A DNA stretch of 64,000 nucleotides from Methylocaldum sp002005105 (GCF_051027545.1 NZ_CP194902.1:2976001-3040000); one strand, 5' to 3'. Positions 9,196-17,532 are shown, counted from the first letter of the stretch. Made by a program: numbers and translations. Notes: generated by a model from the letters alone, not told the origin.

Positions 9196-9696
9196 CTACG
9201 GTTCAGCCCCAAGCGATTTCAGTTGATTAAATTGCTCCGGAGTCAATACGGCATTGATCGCCGCGCGGGAACTCAAAGCCGTGTTCACCAATGCGTCGAA
9301 AGCCGCCGTGTGATTTTTTGCCGCAATACGGATAGCCGCCTCGTCGCTCGCCGGGTTCAGAAAGAGGCGATAGGCCGATCGTTGGGTTTCACGAAGTTTC
9401 TTGCCGATTTCCTTGATCTTTTGCTGATTGTCTTGGTGTATCCGCACGATCTTGCCGATTTGTTCGTCGGACAGCTTGAGCTCGTTGACGTGGCGAAGCA
9501 TCACGTTTTCATAGCTTTCATGCGCCCGCAATCCGCCTTCTTGCAAGCTTTCCAATAGCTTGCGCAGCTTGGCGCCATGCGCGCTGTCCATGGCGCGCGG
9601 CTGGCTTTCGGTTGCGGGCGTTTTCGCGGCTGCCGGCAATCCCCATGCGGTTAATGCAAAAACCGATGCCGTCAACAAAGCGGAGAGCTTTTTCAT
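9196..9696 (-). CDS. Spy/CpxP-like periplasmic protein
   Basis: The chosen start, MKKLSALLTASVFALTAWG, has GAGGA five bases upstream and gives a classic signal peptide with likely cleavage after AAA; a start five codons earlier (9711) is possible. The mature part, about 140 residues, is helical and highly charged, with LSDEQIGKIVRIH and LTPEQFNQLKSL near the end, matching the LTxxQ motif of Spy/CpxP chaperones. Such proteins hold unfolded periplasmic proteins or damp envelope sensors. A 56-residue membrane protein follows 11 bp downstream. No CpxAR-like pair adjoins. The family call rests on the LTxxQ repeats and overall form. Confidence 0.65.
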   Translation of the reverse strand: MKKLSALLTASVFALTAWGLPAAAKTPATESQPRAMDSAHGAKLRKLLESLQEGGLRAHESYENVMLRHVNELKLSDEQIGKIVRIHQDNQQKIKEIGKKLRETQRSAYRLFLNPASDEAAIRIAAKNHTAAFDALVNTALSSRAAINAVLTPEQFNQLKSLGAEP

Positions 9697-10172
9697 GGGT
9701 TTCCTCGTCATCCAACGCCGATCGTCAGATCATTGCGCTTCGAGGCCGACGAGCAACGCCCGGTAAGCGCATCGTCGAGTGTGCCCCGGGAGAACGTTGG
9801 ACATAACGAGCACCGGAAAGCACTAATCGCGTCGGCCATCGAACTTGAACAACCAGGCGACTCGGCCCCGAGCCAATTTCGACCGTCATCGAAATATTCG
9901 ATCGGACAGCCCGTGGCCTAGTTCCGCCTGGACCACCGCACTCGTGAGTCTCGTGCTGACGGCAGTTGGTCGACCATTCGTGGGCCCCAAGATTTTTTCG
10001 CAAACGAAGGCCGCGCACTATGGTCTATCAAAGATTAAAGCGTATCCTTGTAGGAAGCCGGCATGTACGACTGGATTGTCGTTGTCCCGGTGTTCGGGCA
10101 TGGCTGTAACCTGTTCGGATTCTTGGGCTTCGACCGAAAAGCCGGTTATTGTTCTAGTAAAGGAGATAGACG
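9697..10172. other. Divergent intergenic region, Spy-like / nitroreductase
   Basis: This 476-bp gap separates two divergent genes and should contain both promoters. No coding frame is convincing. Just before the nitroreductase ATG is a strong ribosome-binding site, AAAGGAG, seven bases upstream. I see no clear operator. Confidence 0.4.
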
Positions 10173-10910
10173 ATGCGGAAGGCTTTCTACGGACGCTGCG
10201 CCCCCCGGTTTTTCGTGCTTCGAATTATCTTGGCAAGTGCTCTTACGGCCTATGCGTCTTTACTCTCCGCGAGATCGGTCGATACCGGGAGACACCGCGT
10301 GATAGCCGCCGAGATCATTGTTCTGCCCGCGCCGCATACCGCGGGTTCCATGTCATTGGAAGAGGCCTTGCACAGGCGCGATTCGGTTAGGGAGTTTCTC
10401 GGGACGCCGATGTCGTTGGAAGACGTATCTCAGCTCTTATGGGCCGCTCAGGGAATCACCCACGACGATCAGCTCCGCACCGCCCCTTCGGCCGGTGCGC
10501 TTTATCCGTTGGAGCTGTACCTAGTGGGCGGCGACGTTCTCAATCTGCCGGCAGGCATTTACCGGTATCTCCCTCAACGGCACCGGCTGGAGGTGATCCG
10601 TCGCGGCGATTTTCGGGCCGATCTCGCCGCCGCGGCAATGCATCAGGATTGGCTGAAAGACAGCGCGGCAATCCTGGTATTCGCTGCCGTGGAGGAGCGA
10701 ACGACCGCGAAGTACGGCTCCCGCGGCCGCGCCTACGTCCATGCGGAAGCCGGGCATGCGGCGCAGAACGTTTTGCTTCAGGCGGTAGCCCTGGGACTTG
10801 GCGGTACGCCGGTCGGGGCATTCGATGACGAGTGGTCGGCGCAAGTTCTGGACCTTCCAGCGGAGGAGAAGATCCTATATTTGGTGCCCATCGGAAAGCC
10901 GCGCTAAGAG
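10173..10910 (+). CDS. SagB-type nitroreductase-family FMN oxidoreductase with signal-like N-terminus
   Basis: A 244-residue protein. Residues 1-35 hold a basic start and a hydrophobic core (FFVLRIILASALTAYASLL), so it is likely exported or membrane-anchored. The nitroreductase fold starts near 58: LEEALHRRDSVREF, LLWAAQGIT, then TAPSAGALYPLELYLV, the hallmark of SagB-type dehydrogenases that oxidise azolines in peptide maturation. HAEAGHAAQNVLLQAVALGLG and DLPAEEKILYLVPIGKP close the FMN site. No YcaO cyclodehydratase or precursor peptide is near, so it is probably one of the stand-alone SagB-like reductases. Strong Shine-Dalgarno (AAAGGAG) fixes the start. Confidence 0.82.
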
Positions 10911-10941
10911 GTTATGCGAGAAGCTACTCGCGTCCCATAGA

Positions 10942-10969
10942 GGCCCTTTCGACTGAGCCTAGGACGGGC
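10942..10969. repeat. Degenerate copy of the 12103 dispersed repeat
   Basis: Read on the minus strand this stretch aligns, with a few single-base gaps and changes, to the repeat at 12103-12130: both contain a GTCCT core, GGCTCA or GAGCCT, then GTCGAA and GGGCC. It lies in the 190-bp gap between the nitroreductase and the Ddh-like gene. Confidence 0.4.
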
Positions 10970-11097
10970 ACGCTCTTGGGCTGCCCGCGAGGCTTCCCAC
11001 ATACCCTCCAAGAGACGCCGGCGGCGAGAGCGATCCCCCTTGTATCCTGGAACGGCACCGTGCCGATTGACGGTTTTGATCATTCAGGGAGTGAACC

Positions 11098-12000
11098 ATG
11101 CGACGTTTGCACATTGCCATCGTCGGTTTCGGCAGACTCGGTTTGGCGTGTGCCGAAGCGGCACGGAACGACGAACAGATTGTCTTGGCCGGTGTCGTGC
11201 GCCGACCGGAGTCGGCGCAGATCCTGCCCGCTCCCTTCGATCGGATTCGTGTCGTTTCCCATATCCGCGAATTGTCCGGTCTCGATGCGGTGTTGGTCTG
11301 TATCCCAGCGGAGTGGGTTAGGGGCTGCGTACACGATTTGCTCCAACTGGGTCTGCCCGTCGTCGAGTGCGCAAGATTTCATGGCGAGGCTGTTCTTGAG
11401 CACAAGCAGGCCATAGATCGCTGGGCGATCCGCTTCGAGCGGCCCGCTGTCGTGGGCGCCGGCTGGGACCCTGGGGCGCTGTCCTTGATGCGGGATTTGT
11501 TCGCTCTGCTCACGCCGAAAGGACACACCGACATCAGTCATAGGCCCGGCATCAGCCTGCATCACACCACGCTGGCCGGCTCCGTACCGGGAGTTAAGGG
11601 GGCGCTTTCGACGGAACACCGGAACGCCGACGGGCAGATGGAGCGCTATGTCTATGTCGAATTGGCGGACGGCGCGAGACTGGAAGAAGTGAAAGCGGCC
11701 GTTGCCGCTGACCCGCTGTTCGGGGGCGACATCACCACCGTATTTCAGGTCGAGAGTATGGCGGCGCTCGAGGACGAGCACGGCGTACTGCTGCAACGCC
11801 ACGGTTCGGCCGGTCAAACCAAACACCAGTATCTGATGTTCGAAGCGCGCCTTTCCGAGGCCGCCCTGAGCGCTCAAATGATGCTGGCGGCGGCCCGTGC
11901 GCTGCCCGGTTTGAAGCCTCGCGCTTATTCGCTGTTCGATCTGCCTCTGGGCGCCCTTTGGGGTGAGTTGCGTAAGGATTCGGAACAGACGTTTCTCTGA
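11098..12000 (+). CDS. Diaminopimelate dehydrogenase-family NAD(P)-dependent oxidoreductase
   Basis: A 300-residue protein with an N-terminal Rossmann fold (IAIVGFGRLGLACAEAA). It resembles meso-diaminopimelate dehydrogenase (Ddh), which makes meso-DAP in one step from tetrahydrodipicolinate: AVLVCIP at the second strand, GAGWDPGALSLMRD (the GWDPG signature), PGVKGAL and YVYVELADG. The usual GxGHSDA-type substrate loop is instead SLHHTTLAGS, so substrate choice may differ. Length is slightly short of the usual 320 or so. Good ribosome-binding site (GGGAG). No lysine gene adjoins; asd lies 47 kb away in this window. Family likely, exact reaction unproven. Confidence 0.72.
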   Translation: MRRLHIAIVGFGRLGLACAEAARNDEQIVLAGVVRRPESAQILPAPFDRIRVVSHIRELSGLDAVLVCIPAEWVRGCVHDLLQLGLPVVECARFHGEAVLEHKQAIDRWAIRFERPAVVGAGWDPGALSLMRDLFALLTPKGHTDISHRPGISLHHTTLAGSVPGVKGALSTEHRNADGQMERYVYVELADGARLEEVKAAVAADPLFGGDITTVFQVESMAALEDEHGVLLQRHGSAGQTKHQYLMFEARLSEAALSAQMMLAAARALPGLKPRAYSLFDLPLGALWGELRKDSEQTFL

Positions 12001-12102
12001 GTCGCTGCCGTGCATCCTTATATCTCGATTCTTCCGTTCACAAGAAGCAGAATTTCCGGCTGATCACCGGGAGAGCGACCTCGGATCGGTAGGTTACGCG
12101 GA

Positions 12103-12130
12103 GCCTGTCCTGAGCCTGTCGAAGGGCCTG
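12103..12130. repeat. REP-like dispersed repeat (CCTGTCCTGAGCCTGTCGAAGG type)
   Basis: The stretch GCCTGTCCTGAGCCTGTCG followed by AAGGGCCTG is a sequence type I recognise as scattered in intergenic spaces of many proteobacterial genomes. It sits in the 224-bp gap between two convergent genes. A partial second unit (GGGCCTGTCCCGAGCGGAGCC) follows directly. Confidence 0.6.
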
Positions 12131-12152
12131 TCCCGAGCGGAGCCTAGGGGCT

Positions 12153-12195
12153 AACCCACCATCGATGGGTTTCGCTTCGCTCTACCCATCCTACG
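12153..12195. repeat. REP-like repeat with hairpin (AACCCA...TGGGTT, CTACCCATCCTACG)
   Basis: AACCCA at 12153-12158 pairs with TGGGTT at 12166-12171 around CCATCGA, followed by TCGCTTCGCTCTACCCATCCTACG. Read in reverse this is the GTAGGATGGGTAGAGCGAAG type of intergenic repeat that I know from several Gammaproteobacteria. It lies between convergent genes and may act as a bidirectional transcript end. Confidence 0.6.
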
Positions 12196-12224
12196 ATGAA
12201 TGTTCACTCGAATGCCGAATGGAA

Positions 12225-12800
12225 TTAGCTATGTTCGCCTGTTTTCTTTCGAATCGGCGAAGGTATGTTGGCCAAGAATGCGTGAAACAATGTCGGATCG
12301 TAACCGACAGCAAATCCCAGCAAGGATAATAGTCCCGCCATCCTGAGATACTGGGCGGCATTGGTCTCGCTGATCGCTTCCGTCGTTCCGCCGGGAATTC
12401 CGATGGCCAAACCGGCGATGTACAGCAGATAAACCAGAAAGCTGCGGCACATGCTGGCCAATGGAGATTCTACCCGGTAGGCCATGCTTACGGGAGCCAA
12501 TGCCTGGTCGGAGTCTGCGGGTTGATCCTGGTCTTCGGTCCCTGCTTGATACCCCTTGAATGTCAACCGGCTCGATACTCCACCTATCACGCCGGAGAGG
12601 CATGTCAGTATGGCGACGTTGGTGTAGGTGTAAAGAGAAGCTGCGATGATGAAATCGTGCCAATTGAACGATGCCGCGAGATGGTCGCGATAGGGGCGTG
12701 ACGAAATCAGCAGTCCTGAACCGAACAGCGTGATCCAGGCGACGAGACCCAAAAAGCCTATGACATAATCGACCCATTTTCGGTATGGCATAGTTTTCAT
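12225..12800 (-). CDS. Four-TM membrane protein of unknown function
   Basis: A 191-residue protein preceded by a strong ribosome-binding site (AAGGAGG). Four hydrophobic segments are seen at about 13-33, 50-75, 118-138 and 152-175, with a hydrophilic loop rich in Asp and Gln (about 83-105, EDQDQPADSDQ) between the second and third. The end is basic (SPIRKKTGEHS). I do not recognise a family. Repeats follow it downstream and an acidic DUF6763-like gene lies upstream on the same strand, 102 bp away, so cotranscription is possible. Confidence 0.65.
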   Translation of the reverse strand: MKTMPYRKWVDYVIGFLGLVAWITLFGSGLLISSRPYRDHLAASFNWHDFIIAASLYTYTNVAILTCLSGVIGGVSSRLTFKGYQAGTEDQDQPADSDQALAPVSMAYRVESPLASMCRSFLVYLLYIAGLAIGIPGGTTEAISETNAAQYLRMAGLLSLLGFAVGYDPTLFHAFLANIPSPIRKKTGEHS

Positions 12801-12902
12801 CTTGGCGCCTCCTTTGATAAAGCGCCTTGATTTTAGAGGCTTTTGGGGGATTAGCCATACCGCTGTCCAAGCGCCAGCAATTTTCTGCTCGAAAAGGCTC
12901 GA

Positions 12903-13367
12903 TCATTCCTCCGACCAAGGTTCACCGCTTCCTTGCCGCGACTTTTTCTCGCCGGGCTCTTCCGGAGTTCCCGCCGAGGGTTCCTGTTCCAAGGGCTCTT
13001 CTTCCGGAAATCCCTCGCCCCACTCGTCTCCGCCTTCTTCCGGGCTTGTACCGGTCGGCCGCTCCTGGGACTTTTCGATTTCCTTCAGAGGCTCGACCCA
13101 ATCTTCGGGCGGCGTATCGGAGACTTCGGTACCCGTGAGATCGTCCACTTCCGAGACGTCCAGAGGCCCGCTCCAGTTTTCCGGCGCCTCGATAGGCTGA
13201 ATCTCGAGCCGGTACCAGGCATCGAAATCCATCTCTTCCACATCTCCGTCGAAATGCTGGATCTCCACCAAATCCGCCTCCTCATCCACGAAGACGACCT
13301 GGAAGGCTTGACCCTTGTCCAGATGTTGGTACCAATTGCCGACAATAGGATCCGCTTCAGAATTCAT
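12903..13367 (-). CDS. DUF6763-like acidic protein
   Basis: A 154-residue cytoplasmic protein. The N-terminal 60 residues (IVGNWYQHLDKGQAFQVV, FVDEEADLVEIQHFDGDVEE, WYRLEIQPIEAPENW) form a compact beta-rich module that I associate with DUF6763, seen in methanotrophs and relatives. From about residue 70 onward the chain is low-complexity, rich in Glu, Pro, Gly and Ser (for example EEPLEQEPSAGTPEEPGEKK), and is likely disordered. Function is unknown. The low-complexity tail probably varies between strains. Confidence 0.7.
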   Translation of the reverse strand: MNSEADPIVGNWYQHLDKGQAFQVVFVDEEADLVEIQHFDGDVEEMDFDAWYRLEIQPIEAPENWSGPLDVSEVDDLTGTEVSDTPPEDWVEPLKEIEKSQERPTGTSPEEGGDEWGEGFPEEEPLEQEPSAGTPEEPGEKKSRQGSGEPWSEE

Positions 13368-13660
13368 CGTTATGCCCTCGTCTTATACACCGAGATCTCG
13401 TTCTACCGGCGAGCGGCTCGGATACCCTAAGGAACGCTCGGCCGGTAAGCTAGCCGAATCGAAATTGAGTCTGTCCATCCTTTAGGTCTGCAAAGCAGAT
13501 GGAAGTTTAAATTGGACGAAACGGCCGAGAGCCGTCGCCGGATCATCGATCGGGCGTGCAAACGCTCTAAATTGACAAAGCTCACATAGCAGAAGAAATT
13601 CTTAAACCTCAACGGTCAGCCGATCAGAGAACTTTTCATCAACCGCAACCACCGAAGGAC

Positions 13661-14503
13661 ATGTTCGTCATGCTGTGGGATATTTCGCCCGTCGCCTTCA
13701 CCATTTCCATAGGCGCTTTCCAGCTTCCGGTCCACTGGTACGGACTTTTCTTCGCGTCGACTTTCGTCTACGGTCTGTTCGTCTTCCGTTACTTGTTTCG
13801 GCGTGAGGGACGGCCGGAGGACGAGGTTTACGATCTGGTGCTGTTCGTCCTTGCCGGAACCGTGATCGGAGCCCGCTTGGGCCACGTGCTGTTTTACAAT
13901 CCGGGTTTTTATCTGACGCATCCGTGGAAAATCCTCGCGGTGTGGGAAGGCGGGCTCGCGAGCCACGGCGCGGTGGTCGGCATTCTGATCGCGGTCTGGC
14001 TATATTCCCGTCGGGCGACCAATCAATCGTTCCTCTGGGTGTGCGATCGCATCGGCGTTACCGTACCTTTGTCCGGATGCCTGATCCGCATCGGCAATTT
14101 CTTCAACTCGGAAATCCTGGGCCACCCCGCCGACGTTCCCTGGGCGATTGTCTTCGCCCGGGTCGATTTGCTGCCGCGCCACCCGGTACAGCTTTACGAG
14201 GCTTTCTGTTACTTGTTGATTTTTCTGGTCCAGTTTCGCTTTTATCTCAGGCGTGGGAATAGCGTGCCCGAGGGTTATATGTTCGGTCGCTTTTTCATCC
14301 TGGTATTCGGTACCCGCTTCGTCCTGGAATTCTTCAAGGAGGGCCAGGCCGCTTTCGAGTCCGGCTGGACGATTACCATGGGCCAATGGCTGAGTATTCC
14401 GGCGATGCTAGTCGGGATGTATTTGGTGCGGCGAGCGTGGCGCTTGCAGCGGGCGTTCGGAGCCGATTTGAATGCCGCGCCGCCCCAGTCGGATGCTTGA
14501 TCG
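13661..14503 (+). CDS. lgt: Prolipoprotein diacylglyceryl transferase
   Basis: Lgt transfers diacylglycerol from phosphatidylglycerol to the lipobox Cys of prolipoproteins at the inner membrane. The 279-residue protein has about seven membrane spans and the expected motifs: HWYGLFF, GARLGHVLFYNP, WEGGLASHGAVVG (catalytic His region), IRIGNFFNSEILG and RHPVQLYEA. The ATG at 13661 has AAGGA almost touching it; the ATG at 13670 has the same AAGGA at 10 bases and may be the true start. The gene converges on cheR with a 10-bp gap. At least one lipoprotein substrate (19098) is encoded in the window. Confidence 0.96.
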
Positions 14504-14512
14504 CGAAACGGA

Positions 14513-15370
14513 TTATCGACCTTTGCGGTAGATGGGCAGTCCTGGTCGCCAAGGATTCCATTCGGGCGGCATTTCGGGCAGCGATTCGTGCGCACCGATC
14601 ACGAGAAGCCCTCCGGTCGACAGGCGAGCGTCGAGACCGTGCAGGATGTCCCGCTGCAGGGCGATCGAGAAGTAGGTAAATGCGAGGTTGCGGCAGAGAA
14701 TGAGATCGAAGGGGCCGTCCGGCAAGGTTTTGCGCAGATCCTGCACGGCCCAGCTCACCGGTCCGCGATATTCCGGTTTGATGCAGTACCGTCCCTGATT
14801 TTCCGTGAAGGCTAGGTCGCGCCAAGGCGGCGGCAATTCCTTGAAACTGCTCGGCGGATAGCAGCCGCGCCGGGCTCGGGCAATCTGATCCGGATCGGCA
14901 TCAGTGGCGGTCAGTTCAAACGCGATATCCGGAACCTGCGGCGCGATTTGCAGCGCCCAGATCAAAGTCAGCGTGTACGCCTCCTCGCCGGCGCCGCAGC
15001 CTGCGCTCCAGCTGCAGATACGGCGTTCACCGCGGGTTCGGCAGAAGCGAATCAGCTCCGGCAATCCGTCGCGGGCGAGAATATCGAAGACCCGGCGGTC
15101 GCGGTAAAAGCGGGAGATCGTAATTCGGCAGAAACTATCGAGCCGCGGCCATTCCTCCGCGTGAGTTTCGAGGTGGCGGCGATAAGCGTCGAGATCATCC
15201 ATCTGCAATTCCGCCATACGTCGAGCGATGCGCCTGATCACCTGACGCCGGACTTTGCGGAACCCCGGCCAGCGCAGTTCCAGGCGCGGCAAGGCCCATT
15301 GCAAGAAATCCACCCATTTAGCTTCCTGGTCCGTCACCGTTGCGTCCTTTTGAATCAAGGGTTCGCGCAA
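14513..15370 (-). CDS. CheR-type protein-glutamate O-methyltransferase (orphan)
   Basis: A 285-residue SAM-dependent methyltransferase. The N-terminal helical CheR domain (about 18-80) precedes the catalytic fold with SWSAGCGAGEEAYTLTL (SAM motif), LTATDADPDQIARARRG, YPPSSFKELP and DLILCRNLAFTYFS. It would methylate Glu side chains of a chemoreceptor. No chemoreceptor, CheB, CheA or CheW gene is in the window, so its partner is distant or it serves a non-chemotaxis complex. The CRN motif is followed by LAFTYFS rather than the usual LIYF, a modest departure. The PfkB-kinase gene lies 10 bp upstream on the same strand, so the two are probably cotranscribed. Confidence 0.88.
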   Translation of the reverse strand: MREPLIQKDATVTDQEAKWVDFLQWALPRLELRWPGFRKVRRQVIRRIARRMAELQMDDLDAYRRHLETHAEEWPRLDSFCRITISRFYRDRRVFDILARDGLPELIRFCRTRGERRICSWSAGCGAGEEAYTLTLIWALQIAPQVPDIAFELTATDADPDQIARARRGCYPPSSFKELPPPWRDLAFTENQGRYCIKPEYRGPVSWAVQDLRKTLPDGPFDLILCRNLAFTYFSIALQRDILHGLDARLSTGGLLVIGAHESLPEMPPEWNPWRPGLPIYRKGR

Positions 15371-15380
15371 CGCCGAACAT

Positions 15381-16265
15381 TCAGGGAGTCCGCAGAGAGG
15401 CCCGGAGAACCCTTGCCGCGTCGACCGACCGTGGACGGCTTCCTTCGCTCGCGATCACACGGGCAGCGAGAAGCAAGCCGAAGCGCAGACAGGTTTCGGG
15501 GGCGGCCCCTTGTGCAAGTCCGTACAGAAAGCCGGCGTCGAAGGCGTCGCCACCGCCGGTTCGATCGGCCTCTGTCGCCGGGAACGCGGGATGGGCGTAT
15601 TCGCCGCTCGGTCCCAACGCCACCGCCCCTCGGGCGCCCTGGGTAACGACCAAAAAGCTTGAAGGCGAGAGACGCTTCCGCGCTTCGCGCGGATCGGTCG
15701 AACCGGTCCAGCGGCGCAGCTCGGTTTGGTTCATGAAGATCAAATCCAGCCGGGGGATCATTTCTTCCGTTGGCCCTTCATCCAGATCGCAGGAGACGGT
15801 GGCGCCCCGTTCCTTGGCGAGGCGGATCAAGGGCAACGCGAGCTCGTGCAGAGAGGTCGCCACGTGCAAGTGCGCGCCAGGGTAAAAAATCCGGCCATCG
15901 ATCTCCGCCGGATCGAAGCAAGCGTTCGCCCCGCCCGAAGTGACCATGCGCTTGCTGCCGGGAGTCGCGAAAATGGCGGCCATTCCGGTAAGACTCCGGC
16001 TGGTGCGCTGAATCAGGCTCGTATCCGTCCCAGCTTCGGCCAGCGCCGCGATGGCAAGCGTGCCGAAGGGGTCGTCGCCCACGCACCCGAGCATTCGTAC
16101 AGACTGGTTGAGCCGCGCCAGCCAATAGGCCGTATTGGCGGCCGATCCGCCGTAGTTCAAAGCGCATTTTCGGCAGCGCAGTTTTTGGTGTTCTTCCGGC
16201 AGGCGCTCGACCGGAAACGTGAGATCCGCGTTCAAGCTCCCGGCACAGATAAATCGGGTAATCAT
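15381..16265 (-). CDS. PfkB-family carbohydrate/nucleoside kinase
   Basis: A 294-residue ribokinase-fold kinase. The N-terminal signature ALNYGGSAANTAYWLARL and LGCVGDDPFG, the central MNQTELRRWTG, and the C-terminal anion-hole motif TGGGDAFDAGFLYGL with the catalytic Asp are all present. The usual GAGD is GGGD. Substrate within the family (ribose, adenosine, inosine, fructose-type sugars) cannot be told; the GGSAANTA motif and the length fit the adenosine/ribokinase branch. It is divergent from the Pcm gene, 68 bp away, and cheR follows it. Confidence 0.85.
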   Translation of the reverse strand: MITRFICAGSLNADLTFPVERLPEEHQKLRCRKCALNYGGSAANTAYWLARLNQSVRMLGCVGDDPFGTLAIAALAEAGTDTSLIQRTSRSLTGMAAIFATPGSKRMVTSGGANACFDPAEIDGRIFYPGAHLHVATSLHELALPLIRLAKERGATVSCDLDEGPTEEMIPRLDLIFMNQTELRRWTGSTDPREARKRLSPSSFLVVTQGARGAVALGPSGEYAHPAFPATEADRTGGGDAFDAGFLYGLAQGAAPETCLRFGLLLAARVIASEGSRPRSVDAARVLRASLRTP

Positions 16266-16333
16266 GTTTAACCTTAGCCGTCGGTTAAAGCGTAAGATAA
16301 GCCTATTCCGCCGCTCGGACCAAACGAGGTCTT

Positions 16334-17449
16334 ATGACTAGATTGTCTCGAATGATGCGCGAGATCGAGGAGGAGGTTACCCTCACCCGGCATCTCATCG
16401 GCAAAGACACGCTGAATCCGAGGGTGCTGGACGCGATGCGAAAAGTCCCTCGTGACCGTTTCGTGCCTTCCGAGTCCAAGGCTTACGCTTATGAGAACGG
16501 GCCCGTGCCCATCGGTTACGGTCAAACCATCTCCCAGCCCTACATCGTGGCCTTGATGACCGATCTCCTCGATCCAGAACCGGACGACATCGTTCTGGAA
16601 ATCGGCACCGGTTCCTGCTATCAGGCGGCGGTCCTGTCGCTGTTGGTTAAGCGGGTTTACACGGTGGAAATCATAGCGGAGCTGGCCGAGCAGGCGAGGG
16701 AGCGGCTGATGCGCCTCTGCTACGCCAACGTGGAGGTCCGTGCCGGCGACGGCTATCACGGTTGGCCGGAACATGCGCCCTATGACGGCATCATCGTCAC
16801 GGCGGCCGCCCCGTACCTGCCGAAAGCCTTGCTCGATCAGCTCAGGCCCGGAGGCAGGATGGTGATCCCTATCGGGCTGCCTTATCGCCACCAGGAACTG
16901 ATGCTGGTGGAGAAGGACAAGCAAGGCCAAATCGAAACCCGGAGCATTTTGGATGTGGCCTTCGTGCCGCTCACAGGAGACTCGATGATCGAACCGGAGC
17001 GCGAATCCGTGACGCGCATCGATCGAACGAACGAATACGGATGGAGAACGACCATGACTGTAAAATTATCGGATGCCCAGATCAACGAGCTGAAACTGGC
17101 GCTCAAGAGCCGCTATCGAGATCTCAGGGAAGAAATCCGTCAGGAACTCTTGTCTTCGGATAACGAGCAATACATCGATCTCGCCGGTCAGGTTCACGAC
17201 ATGGAGGAGGAATCCGTCGCGGACTTACTGGTGGACCTCAACCTGGCCATCATCGACCGGCACATTCGGGAGCTTCAGGCGATAGACGCAGCCCTGCTCA
17301 GAATCGCCAACAACGAGTACGGTATCTGTATCGAGTGCGAAGGGGAGATCGGCTATCCTCGGCTGAAGGTAAATCCCGCGGCGCTGAGGTGCCACGATTG
17401 CCAGGAGCGATACGAGCATACCCACGCCGCCACTTCGCCGAGCTTATAG
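16334..17449 (+). CDS. Protein-L-isoaspartate O-methyltransferase fused in frame to DksA/TraR zinc-finger protein
   Basis: One uninterrupted 371-residue frame joins two proteins. Residues 1-225 are Pcm, which methylates isoaspartyl residues for repair: PIGYGQTISQPYIVALM, LEIGTGSCYQAAVLS, YDGIIVTAAAP, LLDQLRPGGRMVIPIG, FVPLTGDS. SAM motif I has Cys95 where Gly is usual. A linker of about 15 residues leads to Met241, from which a 131-residue DksA/TraR-type protein runs: helical hairpin, then a zinc finger with Cys332, Cys335, Cys353 and Cys356. Met241 (ATG 17054) has GGAG seven bases upstream, so the second part may also be made alone. A one-base shift just after GDS would end Pcm at a TGA, so a lost stop or sequencing error must be excluded. 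Confidence 0.85.
   Translation: MTRLSRMMREIEEEVTLTRHLIGKDTLNPRVLDAMRKVPRDRFVPSESKAYAYENGPVPIGYGQTISQPYIVALMTDLLDPEPDDIVLEIGTGSCYQAAVLSLLVKRVYTVEIIAELAEQARERLMRLCYANVEVRAGDGYHGWPEHAPYDGIIVTAAAPYLPKALLDQLRPGGRMVIPIGLPYRHQELMLVEKDKQGQIETRSILDVAFVPLTGDSMIEPERESVTRIDRTNEYGWRTTMTVKLSDAQINELKLALKSRYRDLREEIRQELLSSDNEQYIDLAGQVHDMEEESVADLLVDLNLAIIDRHIRELQAIDAALLRIANNEYGICIECEGEIGYPRLKVNPAALRCHDCQERYEHTHAATSPSL
17047..17056 (+). promoter_or_regulatory. Internal ribosome-binding site before DksA-like part
   Basis: GGAG near 17043-17046 stands seven bases before ATG 17054, inside the Pcm-DksA frame. Its spacing is ideal, which suggests that the DksA-like protein (residues 241-371 of the fused frame) was, or still is, translated as a separate product. 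Confidence 0.5.
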
Positions 17450-17532
17450 GGAACGGCCGGATATGCGGCGGTACCGTGCGGAACCGGATAGAGGGCCGCC
17501 GGTCCGCGCATCCGCCATTCGGTCGATCCGGG

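Noticed and set aside
11080..12015. Minus-strand frame of 311 codons
   Set aside because: Antisense to the Ddh-like gene, which has Rossmann and GWDPG motifs. The antisense product is low-complexity in Arg, Gln and Gly.
13575..13612. TTGACA promoter before lgt
   Set aside because: TTGACA is present, but no acceptable -10 box stands 16-18 bases downstream.
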